Below, piece after piece: positions 50,679 to 60,079 of a stretch of DNA of 64,000 bases. The notes beneath the pieces are model-generated. The model saw only the letters and a program-made list of their open reading frames with translations, ran no database searches and was not told where the DNA came from. Each line of letters starts with the position of its first letter. Within the stretch, counting starts at the first letter, position 1. A program made the position numbers and the translations under genes. Source of the stretch: CAWEQO01 sp963811225 (GTDB lineage Bacteria > Chloroflexota > Anaerolineae > Anaerolineales > Anaerolineaceae); contig CAWEQO010000003.1 in assembly GCA_963811225.1 (NCBI GenBank), positions 1-64,000 on the forward strand, written 5' to 3'.

Positions 50679-52056
50679 ATGTCGCAAACCTTCAACGACG
50701 AAACCCCTCACGGCAGCGCCCACACCCGACGCGATCTGCATATCGACCCCGGGCAGCAGGGCAGCTACTTCACCGTCCCCTTTGAGATGGACGAGGACGT
50801 CGAAACCCTGCGTATTCGCTGTCGCTACAACCGTCACGACCAGGATCGGATCGACCTGCCCCATGCCGCCTTCACCGCTCAGCCCGAGATCAACATCATC
50901 GACATCGGCTTGATCGACCCGCACGGCGAGCAGGTGGGCGCTTCCGGTTCGGATAAGACCGAGTTCTTCGTCAGCGAGGTCGACGCCACCCCCGGATATA
51001 CCCCCTGCCGTTTGGTCGCGGGGGAGTGGCAGCATCATCGTCGGCGCTTACAAGGTTGCGCCCCAAGGCTGCGACGTCCACTACGACATCGAGATGATCC
51101 GCAAGTCCGGCCGCTGGCTCAAAGGCGACCTGCACACCCACACCGTCGCCTCGGACGGTATTCTGACCGCCGCCGAGCTGGCCCAGCGCGCCCGCAGCCA
51201 CGGCCTGGACTTCCTGGCCATCACCGACCACAATCAGATCCGCGCGGCCGCCTCCCTGCCGCGCCTGCCCGGGCTGACCCTCATCCCCGGCGTCGAGTGG
51301 ACCCACTACCAGGGTCACGCCAACTTCCTGGGCGTCGACCGGCCCTACGACGGCCCCTTCTTTACCAACTCTCTCGAAGAGACTCTGGCCGTCTTCACCA
51401 CCGCTCGCGAGCGCGGCGCGCTGATCACCCTCAACCATCCCTTCGAGCCGGGCATGAGCTTCGCCTTCGATTGGAAGTCCCTGCCCTTCGACTGCCTGGA
51501 GGTCTGGAACGGCCCCATGCGCGAGTCTAACCTCCGCGCGGTCGGCTTCTGGCACAGCCTGCTCCAGCAGGGCTTGAAGATCCCCATCTGCGGCGGCTCG
51601 GACTACCACCGCGACACGCCCTTCATCTTCCCCGGCGGCCCCACCACCCACGTCTACAGCCTGTCCTCCGGCCCCTCCAACATCCTCGCCGCCCTGCGCC
51701 AGGGCCACGCCTACGTCACCTTTGCCCCCGATGGCCCCATCCTCGAAATGACGGCCGGTGATCCGACACGCCGCCCAACCCGCGGACCGGCGAGGCCATG
51801 CTGGGCGACAGCGCCCCCTGGGATACAGGTGCGCCATCTGCGCCTGCGCTTGGCCGGGCTGCTCAAAGGCGACCTGGTGCGCCTCGTCACCGGCTCCAGC
51901 GCCGACGTGCTCCTGCAAGCCGCCGCCCCCGGCGAATTCGAAGCCATCTACGAAATGCAGTCCCCCGGCTTCGCCCGCCTCGAAGTCCTGCGCGAATTCA
52001 TCCCCGGCGTCCCGCCCCTCCCGGCCCTGCTCTCCAACCCCATCTACTTCGACTGA
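50679..52056 (+). pseudogene. PHP-domain phosphoesterase with several frameshifts
   Basis: About 460 residues when repaired. The N-terminal part (50679 to about 51027) is a beta-rich domain ending RLVAGEW. One surplus base near 51029 moves the rest (SIIVGAYKVAPQGCDVHYDIEMIRKSGRWLKG...) to another frame. The PHP domain then shows the metal motifs DLHTHTVASDG, ITDHNQ, GVEWTH and GGSDYH. Between about 51765 and 51830 a second pair of compensating slips is likely, because the other frame reads DTPPNPRTGEAMLGDSAPWDTG. AAAGGA precedes the start. Whether it is a real pseudogene or a series of assembly errors needs reads. Confidence 0.78.
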
Positions 52057-52080
52057 TCGAGCCAAGCGGCCAATCACCAC

Positions 52081-52480
52081 TCGTCCACACACATCCCTAT
52101 GTTGGGTTTACCACCGGGGACCACACACAAGGATGTGTGTGGCTACGAAGGCAAGCGTCATCTATATACATCCTTGTGTGTGGTCCCACCGCCAACCGCC
52201 ACTCGTAGCCGCACACATCCTTGTGTGTGGTCCCCCACCAAACCGCCACTCGTAGCCACACACATCCTTGTGTGTGGTCCCACGGCCCAACCATCACTCG
52301 TCTCTATACACATCCTTGTGTTGGTTTAACACCGGGGACCACACACAGGGATGTGTGCGGCTACATCATCTATATACATCCTTGTGCGCGGTCCCACGGT
52401 CCAACCACCGCTCATCTCCACACATCCTTATGTTGGGTTCAACACCGGAGACCACACACAGGGATGTGTGTCGGTCCCTT
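52081..52480. repeat. Array of ten inverted/direct copies of a ~32-base repeat
   Basis: The unit (TCGTAGCCACACACATCC, TTGTGTGTGGTCCC) occurs about ten times between the convergent PHP and MFS genes: plus-oriented at about 52081, 52158, 52203, 52250, 52298, 52367 and 52411, and minus-oriented at about 52116, 52334 and 52446. Three plus/minus pairs face each other around TGTTGG...CACCGG to give hairpins. Spacings are irregular, so it is not a CRISPR. No gene is present in the interval. Confidence 0.85.
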
Positions 52481-52484
52481 TCCC

Positions 52485-53714
52485 CTAATCCGCCGCCTGA
52501 CCCCCCACCTGGACGACCGTCGACTCGCGCAGCATAGCGATCAGCAAGCTGCCCACCACCAGGCACACGATCAGCACCTCCAGGGAGAACGTGAACGTTC
52601 CCTCGGCGCTCTTCATCGCCTCCATCCCGTACACAAACACCACCGACACCTGCCCCGCCAGGTTCAGCAGCCCATTCGAGGTGCCCTCCGGCGAGGGATA
52701 GGTGATCTCGGCCGCATACTGGTAGCCAATCGGAGCCAGGCTCATCAGGAAGAACCCCAGCCACACCATCGAGACCGCCGTCATGCCGTAGCTTTGCGCA
52801 AACGTCACCCCGGCCATGCCCGGTACGGCCAGCGCCAGCCCGGCCAGCAGGAAGAGCTTGCGCTTGTGCAAGCGGTCGCTCAGCGCCGGCACCACGATTG
52901 CCCCGGCGATGCCGCCCAGCAGCAGGAACCCGCCCAGGTTGCCCGCCTGGGTGATGCTGAACCCGCGCGGCCGCACGATATCCTCGATCCAGGTGGACAC
53001 GCCGTTGAAGATGCCCATGCCGATCAAGAACAGGAACAGCAGCAGCCAGATATCCTTGAGCTTCAACATGCTCTTCAGCCCGTCCATCATCAGGGCCCTC
53101 GTCTCCATTCCGGCCGGGCAGGGCGGGGTGGGCGGCGCTTCGCGGTTGAACGCCAGGAACACCACCGCCGACAGCGCCACCAGGCTGCCGAAGATCATCT
53201 GCATGCCCTGCATCCCGTAGGCCGTCACCAGCGCCGGTGAGAGCACCTGCCCCAACGCGATGCCGATGAAACCCGCCACCAGCGCCAATCCGGATGCCGT
53301 GGCGCGTTCCTCCATCGGGAACCACTTGGCCGCCACCGTGCTGACGGCATTCAGCAAGAACGGCTGCGCCGCCGCCACGCCGATGGTGCCGATCAAAGCC
53401 ATCGTGTAATTGGCGGACAGCAGCCCGCGCGTCAGACCAAACACGCCCATCAGCGCCGCCCCCAGCCCCACCGCTTTGCGGTAGCCCCAGGTGTCGATCA
53501 TCCACGAGACTGGGATCGACAGCGGCACGTAGACGATCATAAAGGTCATCGCGAACAGGCCGATCTGCAAATCAGAGACCCCGTAGAACGCCGCGGCGGG
53601 TCCGGTGACCGGCGCGAAGCAGATCCACAGGGTTTGGATCGTCAAGTTGATGAACGCGAATACCGCCAGAACGACCCAGCGGTACCCGTAAACCTTATAT
53701 TCTTTTTCGGCCAT
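52485..53714 (-). CDS. MFS transporter
   Basis: A 409-residue major facilitator with twelve helices. YRWVVLAVFAFINLTIQTLWICFAPVTGPAAAFYGVS is the first helix region, and the A-like motif (WMIDTWGYRKAVGLGA) follows helix 2. It most resembles the FLVCR/nitrate-sugar phosphate-type subgroups by eye; the substrate is unknown. AAGGAG precedes the start. Confidence 0.88.
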   Translation of the reverse strand: MAEKEYKVYGYRWVVLAVFAFINLTIQTLWICFAPVTGPAAAFYGVSDLQIGLFAMTFMIVYVPLSIPVSWMIDTWGYRKAVGLGAALMGVFGLTRGLLSANYTMALIGTIGVAAAQPFLLNAVSTVAAKWFPMEERATASGLALVAGFIGIALGQVLSPALVTAYGMQGMQMIFGSLVALSAVVFLAFNREAPPTPPCPAGMETRALMMDGLKSMLKLKDIWLLLFLFLIGMGIFNGVSTWIEDIVRPRGFSITQAGNLGGFLLLGGIAGAIVVPALSDRLHKRKLFLLAGLALAVPGMAGVTFAQSYGMTAVSMVWLGFFLMSLAPIGYQYAAEITYPSPEGTSNGLLNLAGQVSVVFVYGMEAMKSAEGTFTFSLEVLIVCLVVGSLLIAMLRESTVVQVGGQAAD

Positions 53715-53797
53715 GACGGCTTCTCCTTGGGTGAGCTTTTACGATTATAACCCTCGAGCGGAGAATTCGTTCTTGACGGACCGGCAAGCAGGAGCGG

Positions 53798-53835
53798 TTA
53801 GGAGATCTTCTCGGTCACCCACTCCTGCCGGTCGG
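53798..53835 (-). pseudogene. 3' stub of a VanZ-like gene
   Basis: On the minus strand the sequence reads DRQEWVTEKIS and a TAA at 53798-53800. The intact VanZ-like gene at 61 kb ends DRQEWVNEHLT. 21 consecutive bases are identical (53815-53835 and 61111-61131), and the next five match at four positions. Upstream of 53835 homology ends abruptly and transposase debris begins. The stub is thus a detached 3' end. Confidence 0.7.
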
Positions 53836-53839
53836 GTTA

Positions 53840-54158
53840 GACAACAAGTCGCACCCGTCAATGCGAAGATCAAAGGCCACCTCATTCATACGGAAGATCA
53901 TGTCCGCTTTAACGAGACAGGCGTACGGATCGACGGCAAATTGAATTGGCTGCGCTCTGCCAGTAATGAGCAAGCTACCTACGATGAGATCCACCATCGG
54001 CGTGGGTCAGAGGCGATGGACCACATCGGCATTTTGCTAAAAACGGACGGGCTGGAGCATTCACGATTACTCGAAAAAATGGCCAACCTGTATTGGATCT
54101 GCTTTACAAGGCATTGGTTGGTTCGCCTTATGTTCCACCGTCATTGCTGCACAAGTGG
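53840..54158 (+). pseudogene. IS66-type transposase remnant
   Basis: The plus strand encodes FNETGVRIDGKLNWLRSASNEQATYDEIHHRRGSEAMDHIGILLKTDG, matching the catalytic DETG...KLHWLH...T...H.KRG.EAMD pattern of IS66 TnpC with the first Asp changed to Asn. Both ends are missing. Beyond about 54045 a different frame (ITRKNGQPVLDLLYKALVGSPYVPPSLLHKWL) appears coding-like but could not be placed. The element is inactive. Confidence 0.7.
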
Positions 54159-54171
54159 CTGAGTAGTTACG
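54159..54171. repeat. 13-bp direct repeat, left copy
   Basis: CTGAGTAGTTACG is repeated exactly at 61068-61080. The two copies bracket the AT-rich LysR/ABC/esterase module. Confidence 0.65.
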
Positions 54172-54177
54172 ACACTT

Positions 54178-55065
54178 CTATTCATTATCCGGGTTCGCTT
54201 TCGTTAAATACTGAATAAAGGTTTCTGCTGATATGGGGAGTTTTTTATTTTTCAGCTGGATAAGAACGATATTGCATTCGATTTCCTCATCAAGCGGAAT
54301 GGCAACCACATCAGAATCTTTATGATATTCGAAGATCTTGGAAGGCATCAATGCCAGCCCAATATTGGTCCCAATCAGAGCGAATACACTTACCTTTTTT
54401 TGGCTTGAGTAAAAAATTGTCGGGTCAAAACCTGCATCATTGCATACATCCATGATCAATCTATGTAAATCTGTAACTTTATCAAAAACAATGAAATTGT
54501 CTTTCGATAATTCTTTAATCGAGATCGATTGACTTGTTGCGTGATGGTTTTTTTTGGAAACCACTGCAAGCAGTTTATCTTGACTGATTACTGATTTGGT
54601 ATATTTTTCAGGATCGATGTAATTATTACGAGCAATAGCCAGATCGAAACGATGCTCATCCAAGCCCGGGAGTATATTGGATCCATGAATTTCCTCCATG
54701 ACGAAGTGAATACCTGGGTGTTCAATACGGAATTTGGCAATTGAGGTAGTGATTCCATATTGCGTCAGGACAGGAATGGCGGCAATTGAGAAGGTGTCTG
54801 TCTCCGATTTATATCTGTCCATTTCTACTAAAAGAGCTTTATAGTCTGCATTGAGCTTCCGAGCAGGCTCTAAAAATGCCTGTCCTGCCTCGGTCAGGAT
54901 AACTTTGCGCTTACTGCGATCAAACAGACAAACGTTCAATTCTTTTTCCAACGCAATGATAATTTTCGAGAGGGATGATTGGGAAATATAAAGTTCATCA
55001 GCAGCTGCTGAAAAGCTACCGGTATCTACAATTGCAAGAAAATATTGGATCTGGCGGATATCCAT
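54178..55065 (-). CDS. LysR-family transcriptional regulator
   Basis: A 295-residue regulator. The N-terminal winged helix (IRQIQYFLAIVDTGSFSAAADELYISQSSLSKIIIALEKELNVCLFDRSKRKVILTEAG) is followed by a LysR substrate-binding domain. It diverges from the ABC transporter and esterase genes, its probable regulon. A perfect 23-base palindrome lies just upstream. AAAGGG precedes the ATG. Codon use and base composition are AT-rich, unlike the flanking genes. Confidence 0.93.
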   Translation of the reverse strand: MDIRQIQYFLAIVDTGSFSAAADELYISQSSLSKIIIALEKELNVCLFDRSKRKVILTEAGQAFLEPARKLNADYKALLVEMDRYKSETDTFSIAAIPVLTQYGITTSIAKFRIEHPGIHFVMEEIHGSNILPGLDEHRFDLAIARNNYIDPEKYTKSVISQDKLLAVVSKKNHHATSQSISIKELSKDNFIVFDKVTDLHRLIMDVCNDAGFDPTIFYSSQKKVSVFALIGTNIGLALMPSKIFEYHKDSDVVAIPLDEEIECNIVLIQLKNKKLPISAETFIQYLTKANPDNE

Positions 55066-55079
55066 AATACTATCCCTTT

Positions 55080-55102
55080 ATCTATTCCATTATGGAATAG
55101 AT
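55080..55102. promoter_or_regulatory. Palindromic LysR-type operator
   Basis: ATCTATTCCAT and ATGGAATAGAT flank one central T, a perfect 11-bp inverted repeat containing the T-N11-A LysR motif. It starts 15 bases upstream of the LysR start codon and about 200 bases before the binding-protein gene. A second, weaker half-site (TTTCATAGAATGAA) follows at about 55105-55120. Confidence 0.7.
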
Positions 55103-55217
55103 TGTTTCATAGAATGAATTGATGTGCCGTTTATTAAATTGTACTATAACAAAATGGCAGAAGTCGCTGGAACAATGCGTGAAATCAAAGAAGGGAGGGA
55201 CCATAGAAAAGTTGTAG

Positions 55218-55255
55218 ACAATGTACCTGGCAGCAAAACCAAGTACATTGGTTCC
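55218..55255 (+). promoter_or_regulatory. Inverted repeat in the leader of the ABC operon
   Basis: CAATGTAC and GTACATTG stand about 16 bases apart, roughly 45 bases upstream of the binding-protein gene. It may be an operator or mRNA hairpin. Confidence 0.35.
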
Positions 55256-55296
55256 ATCAAGACCAATGGCAAATTATCCAAACTAGGAGAATGAGA

Positions 55297-56388
55297 ATGA
55301 AAAAGAACCTTTCACTGATCCTGGCGATTATCATGATCGCTAGCATCCTATTGACCGCCTGCGCTTCTAAAGCAACTGAAGCACCTGCTGCTGAACAACC
55401 AACCGTAGAAGAGCCAACCGCTGAGGCACCTGCTGCTCAGGCACCTGCTGAGGACACCATTATTTCTATGGTGCCTGCTAAATCAGGATCGCCTTTTGAT
55501 ATCAATGGCAAAGTGGTCTGCTACATCATCCCCTCACTTGCCAATCCTTTCTTGAACGGGGTTGCCACTTCCGTTACAGAACAATTCGCGGCCGATGGTG
55601 TGACTGTGAATGTCTACGGCGCTGACGAAGGTGGTTTGAACGCACAGTTTGACCAGATCGAGAACTGCATCTCCATGGATGTTGATTTCATGTATCTTAT
55701 GGCAGCCGGCGAGGTTGATCAGCTGTTACCTGCTGTTGAAGAAGCCAAAGCTGCTGGGATCATGGTGATGGGTGTTCCTCCTCAAAAACTTGCGCCCTTT
55801 GATTCCATTATGCATACCAGTCAATACGAGGACGGTGCCAAAGTTGCCAAGATGGCCTGTGATTTCATTGAAGCCAGGTATCCGAATGCTGCTGACGGCA
55901 CTGTTGAAACAGCCATCGTTGGTGGCGCGAGTTCCTCCGTTGGCATGAAATTACGCGATGATGGTTATTCCACCATCACAGACATCTGCCCCAAGGTCAA
56001 ACTTGTTGCGCATTTGGATGTTTCTGGTGATAGCCTTCCTATTGGTCAGAATGCCGCTGAGAACGTCTTAACGGCCAATCCTGATGTTAAAGTGTTCATT
56101 GCCCAGTCCACAGCCCATGCCCAGGGTATTGCTAACGCTGTCAAAGCGCTGTCGGATGTTAATATTGCTGATTATGGCGTTTTTGCCGGCGATATGGATC
56201 CTTCCATGATCCCAACCGTCACAAGCTGCCAAGATCCCTACAAGGGTTTTGTTGCCATCGGTGGGACCGCTCTTGATGTAGCTACCTACGAACAGATCAA
56301 GAAAATGCTGCAAGGTGTCGAACGTCCCGACATTATCAATGATGCGTTGGAACCGGTCTATTGCGATTTTGTCACACTCGCACCCTAA
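55297..56388 (+). CDS. Ribose-type ABC transporter substrate-binding lipoprotein
   Basis: A 363-residue sugar-binding lipoprotein. The signal peptide ends in LLTAC (Cys22), followed by a repetitive Ala/Glu/Pro linker (EAPAAEQPTVEEPTAEAPA), then a periplasmic-binding fold (VVCYIIPSLANPFLNGVATSVTEQFAADGVTVNVYGADE) of the RbsB/LacI type. ATG at 55297 is preferred because AGGAG stands eight bases upstream; 55291 is also in frame. The ligand is probably a pentose/hexose or derivative. A hairpin after the gene may limit read-through to the downstream ATPase gene. Confidence 0.93.
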   Translation: MKKNLSLILAIIMIASILLTACASKATEAPAAEQPTVEEPTAEAPAAQAPAEDTIISMVPAKSGSPFDINGKVVCYIIPSLANPFLNGVATSVTEQFAADGVTVNVYGADEGGLNAQFDQIENCISMDVDFMYLMAAGEVDQLLPAVEEAKAAGIMVMGVPPQKLAPFDSIMHTSQYEDGAKVAKMACDFIEARYPNAADGTVETAIVGGASSSVGMKLRDDGYSTITDICPKVKLVAHLDVSGDSLPIGQNAAENVLTANPDVKVFIAQSTAHAQGIANAVKALSDVNIADYGVFAGDMDPSMIPTVTSCQDPYKGFVAIGGTALDVATYEQIKKMLQGVERPDIINDALEPVYCDFVTLAP

Positions 56389-56407
56389 TAAGTGGTATAG
56401 GCAAATA

Positions 56408-56445
56408 ATTGTAGTGAAGGGTAGGTTAGGACCCTTCACTACAAT
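56408..56445 (+). terminator. Intercistronic hairpin after the binding-protein gene
   Basis: Perfect 15-base arms (56408-56422 and 56431-56445) around an eight-base loop, without a long T tract. Such sites allow excess expression of the binding protein over the ATPase and permease. Confidence 0.6.
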
Positions 56446-56461
56446 ACATAGGTGAAAATGA

Positions 56462-57949
56462 ATGGATGCCAAGGTTGTATTATCACTGAAAAACGTCACC
56501 AAAAAATATCCTGGAGTTCTGGCGCTGAATAATGTTTCACTTGACTTCATCGCAGGGGAGGTCCATGCTTTACTCGGAGAAAATGGTGCCGGCAAGTCTA
56601 CATTGATTAAAGCTGTGGCAGGGGCAATTAATATTGACAATGGAATTATTCATATGGGGGGGCAAGATCATCACCAGATGACCCCGCACCTCTCCAGAGG
56701 CTTGGGAATTGAAGTTATCTACCAGGAATTCAACCTGGTGCCGACTATGTCTGCTGCTGAAAATATTTTCTTGGGTGATAAGGCTAGCGAGAAGTACCTG
56801 GTCGATTATAAGGCGATGAAAAGGAAGGCAAGGGAGATTTTCGATCATTTCAAGGTTGATATCGACCCCAACATCTTGGTGCGGGAGTTATCTCCTGCTC
56901 AAAAACAAATCGTCGAGATCGCTAAAGCAGTCTCAAAAGACGTAAAAATCCTGATCATGGACGAACCCAGCGCCCCACTTTCGGTTTCGGAAGTTGAGCA
57001 CATGTTCGAGGTTGTGAAACAGTTAAAACAAAATGGTGTCACGGTTATCTATATCTCCCACCGGTTGGAAGAAGTCTTTAGAATTTCAGACCGGGTTTCA
57101 GTCTTGAGGGATGGTGAATACGTAACGACCAAATTGACCAAAGATACCAATCGCAAAGAACTGATCCGTTTAATGGTTGGCCGTGAATTAACAGAAACTT
57201 ATCCACCCCGGATGAACCCCCTGGGTGAGATTGCGCTTGAAGTTAAAAATTTGACGGGGAATGGTGGCCACGACATTTCTTTTTCTGTGCGAAAAGGAGA
57301 AATCCTGGGTATATCCGGCCTGGTAGGGGCTGGCAGGACGGAACTTGCCATGCTGCTTTACGGTGCCGCACCCATCGAAAGTGGTGAAATCTGGGTGGAT
57401 GGCAAAAAAGTTCGAATACGTTCACCCCAGCATGCTATCCAACAAGGTCTTGGTCTCCTAACCGAAGACCGCAAAAACAAGGGCCTCTTTCTGGAGATGG
57501 GTGTTGGTTGGAATATCAGTTTCCCGATTGTCCGCAAGCTTTCGAAATATGGGGTTGTGGATACCAAAACAGAAAAGGATATTACCGAGCAATACCGGGA
57601 ACGTATCAATATAAAAACACCCAACATGGAGCAACGTGTCATCAACCTGAGCGGTGGCAACCAACAAAAGGTGGTTTTAGCAAAATCACTGGCATCGGAA
57701 TCTGACATTCTAATCTTTGATGAACCCACACGCGGTATCGATGTCGGGGCAAAACAGGAGATCTACCAATTGATGTGCGAGTTAGCCGATCACGGCAGTG
57801 CCATCCTGATGATTTCATCTGACATGGAAGAACTGTTAGGTATGTCGGACCGGATTATCGTGCTGAGTGAAGGTAAGCTGATGGGTGAAGTACAGAAAGA
57901 GCAGTTTAGCCAAGACTATATTCTCGATCTCGCGTCGGGTATCCATTAA
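56462..57949 (+). CDS. Ribose-type ABC transporter ATP-binding protein
   Basis: A 495-residue protein with two fused nucleotide-binding domains (RbsA/MglA type). First domain: Walker A GENGAGKST, signature region LSPAQKQIVEIAKA, Walker B ILIMDEP. Second domain: GLVGAGRTE, LSGGNQQKVVLAKSL and LIFDEPTRGIDVG. The DEPSAPLS sequence in the first domain replaces the usual DEPT(S/A)AL. Start at 56462 follows AGGTG weakly; 56459 (ATGA) is adjacent. It belongs to the RbsB-RbsA-RbsC-type operon. Confidence 0.94.
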   Translation: MDAKVVLSLKNVTKKYPGVLALNNVSLDFIAGEVHALLGENGAGKSTLIKAVAGAINIDNGIIHMGGQDHHQMTPHLSRGLGIEVIYQEFNLVPTMSAAENIFLGDKASEKYLVDYKAMKRKAREIFDHFKVDIDPNILVRELSPAQKQIVEIAKAVSKDVKILIMDEPSAPLSVSEVEHMFEVVKQLKQNGVTVIYISHRLEEVFRISDRVSVLRDGEYVTTKLTKDTNRKELIRLMVGRELTETYPPRMNPLGEIALEVKNLTGNGGHDISFSVRKGEILGISGLVGAGRTELAMLLYGAAPIESGEIWVDGKKVRIRSPQHAIQQGLGLLTEDRKNKGLFLEMGVGWNISFPIVRKLSKYGVVDTKTEKDITEQYRERINIKTPNMEQRVINLSGGNQQKVVLAKSLASESDILIFDEPTRGIDVGAKQEIYQLMCELADHGSAILMISSDMEELLGMSDRIIVLSEGKLMGEVQKEQFSQDYILDLASGIH

Positions 57950-57961
57950 GGAGACATCTAT

Positions 57962-58963
57962 ATGACGAATTCAACCGCAACCTTCTCGAACGTACGGAAA
58001 AGAACTGGCACAGAGATGCGGAAATATGCACCACAGATGATTCTGATTGGCCTGGTGATTTTATTCACCATCATCTCGCCCAATTTCCTGACCTCCCGTA
58101 ACTTTATCATCCTAATCCGGCAGGTATCATTCGCCGCCATCAGCGCGGTTGGTGTCAGTTTTGTGATGATCTCTGGCGGCATTGATCTTTCAATTGGCTC
58201 CCAGATTGTGATGACCAATGTCGTCTTAGCGATTATGATGGCTTACTGGAATCTTCCCATGAGTGTCGCCATCCCGCTGACGCTCCTGCTCGGAACAACG
58301 CTGGGCTTAATAAACGGACTCCTCTCTGTTAAACTGAATGTTCATTCCCTCATTATCACCCTGGGCACGGCATCGATCTATAAGGGTTTGGGATACATTT
58401 TTGCCCAATCAAGGAACATCATGGGCTTTCCCGATGCCTTCCGCTGGTTTGGTCAGGGTTATATCGGTCCGATCCCGGTACCGATCATCATTATGATCAT
58501 TATTGCCCTGATCGGATCTTTTATCTTGACCAAAACCTACTTCGGTCGCTATATATTTGCCTTAGGCGGCAACGAAGAAGCGGCGCGTCTTGCAGGTGTG
58601 AACATCAAAAGAATGAAAGTACTCTTGTTCACGATCTGTGGTTTTGTATCAGGAATCACCTCAGTTTTGTTGCTTTCACGGGTTTCTGCCGGGCAAGTCT
58701 TCACTGGGCAAGGCATTGAGTTTGACGCATTGACAGCTGCGCTATTGGGTGGGTTCAGTTTCAAAGGTGGTGAGGGCACTATTTTTGGTTTGATGACCGG
58801 TATTTTAATCATCGGGGTGTTGAACAATGCCATGCAGCTTGCCACTTTCCCTGATTTCTCTCAAAATGTAGTCAAAGGAGCTGTGCTGCTCGCTGCGGTT
58901 GCCTTTGATGTTTACCAGAAAAGTGTAAAATCAAAAGCAACAGTAAAAAGTGTGGAAGCATAG
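57962..58963 (+). CDS. Ribose-type ABC transporter permease
   Basis: A 333-residue permease of the RbsC/BPD_transp_2 family, about eight to ten helices, with GVSFVMISGGIDLSIGSQ and ALGGNEEAARLAGVNIKRMK, the typical signatures of the sugar branch. AAGGAG precedes the ATG. Third gene of the transporter operon. Confidence 0.94.
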   Translation: MTNSTATFSNVRKRTGTEMRKYAPQMILIGLVILFTIISPNFLTSRNFIILIRQVSFAAISAVGVSFVMISGGIDLSIGSQIVMTNVVLAIMMAYWNLPMSVAIPLTLLLGTTLGLINGLLSVKLNVHSLIITLGTASIYKGLGYIFAQSRNIMGFPDAFRWFGQGYIGPIPVPIIIMIIIALIGSFILTKTYFGRYIFALGGNEEAARLAGVNIKRMKVLLFTICGFVSGITSVLLLSRVSAGQVFTGQGIEFDALTAALLGGFSFKGGEGTIFGLMTGILIIGVLNNAMQLATFPDFSQNVVKGAVLLAAVAFDVYQKSVKSKATVKSVEA

Positions 58964-59024
58964 ATCAATCAGTTGATTTTGATCTAATTAATTTAAACAA
59001 AGAAATCAATCAGAGAATCGGAAC

Positions 59025-59972
59025 ATGGCTATCAATATTCAATCAATAAAAAAACGGTTTGAACCGGATGGGCATTACGCTGTGGCGACGCAACCACCTC
59101 CAGCATATACCCACCATATTAACAGGCAGTATCTGGATATCCCTTATACGCCTTTCGCAAAACGCTCAATCTCACATACCTTAAATATTTATTTGCCTGA
59201 TAAAGAGAAAGGACCTTTTCCGGTCATCTTATCCTTTCATGGTGGCGCCTTCATGGGTTGCGATAAAGCGGATCGGCAATTACAACCAATGTTGGAAGGA
59301 CTGAAGCGTGGTTATGCAGTAATTACCGTAAATTATCGTTTAAGTTGGGAAGCAGCCTTTCCTGCACTGGTGGAGGACGCAAAAGCTGCGGTGCGTTGGG
59401 TACGTGGGAACGCAAAGTGGTATGACCTCAATCCGGCGAGAATAGCAGCTTGGGGAGGTTCGGCAGGTGGTTATTTATCCACCATGTTAGGAGTTTCGGA
59501 AGGCATCCCAGAGTTGGAAGACTTAAGTTTAGGTTGCCCGGATCAACCCTGCAGTGTCCAGGCTGTGGTTGATTGGTTTGGCCCAACTGATTTTCTCAAG
59601 ATGGACGAGCAGTTGATTGCAAATGATCTAACACCCATGAAAGGTACTGAACACAGCAGTGTAGATTCCCCGGAATCACTGTTATTAGGAAGCAAACTAA
59701 TTGATATCCCCGAACGTGTCAGGGCAGCCAACCCGGAGACTTATATCCGAGAGAACGCAGCGCCTTTTTTGATCCAGCATGGGATTGCTGATTTTACTGT
59801 ACCTTGCCAGCAATCCATCGGTTTGGCTGAGAATTTGAGACGGGTATGTGGAGAAGAAAGAGTTGTTCTTGAATTGTTCGAAGGATTTGAGCATGGTGAT
59901 CTCCGATTAGGGTCGCCTGGGAATGTCCACAGGGTGCTTGATTTCCTCGATCAGCATTTGAAATGTACTTGA
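59025..59972 (+). CDS. Alpha/beta hydrolase (esterase), first of a tandem pair
   Basis: A 315-residue cytoplasmic serine esterase of the HSL/acetyl-esterase type. It has the oxyanion motif HGGAF and the nucleophile elbow GGSAGG, with Asp in QHGIADFTVP and His in FEGFEHGD. A family-specific insert (VVDWFGPTDFLKMDEQ) is shared with the next gene. In this context it probably deacetylates or de-esterifies imported sugar derivatives. It is about 60 bases after the permease and likely in the same operon. Confidence 0.85.
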   Translation: MAINIQSIKKRFEPDGHYAVATQPPPAYTHHINRQYLDIPYTPFAKRSISHTLNIYLPDKEKGPFPVILSFHGGAFMGCDKADRQLQPMLEGLKRGYAVITVNYRLSWEAAFPALVEDAKAAVRWVRGNAKWYDLNPARIAAWGGSAGGYLSTMLGVSEGIPELEDLSLGCPDQPCSVQAVVDWFGPTDFLKMDEQLIANDLTPMKGTEHSSVDSPESLLLGSKLIDIPERVRAANPETYIRENAAPFLIQHGIADFTVPCQQSIGLAENLRRVCGEERVVLELFEGFEHGDLRLGSPGNVHRVLDFLDQHLKCT

Positions 59973-60079
59973 TTCGCGAGGCGGGATTTTCTATCAATAT
60001 CTAAATTGAAAATCGCGCGTGATAAAAACTGCGCATACAAGAATTCTGAAAAGAAAATCGAAAATAAGGTATTGTGCTG

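Noticed and set aside
52081..52480. CRISPR array
   Set aside because: Repeat units are in both orientations with irregular, non-unique spacing, and no cas genes are near.
52221..53240. Plus-strand open frame crossing the repeat array into the MFS gene
   Set aside because: Half is repeat sequence, and the rest is antisense to a clear transporter gene.
53713..54162. Functional transposase
   Set aside because: Only an internal IS66-like segment is present, with the catalytic Asp of DETG replaced by Asn and both ends missing.
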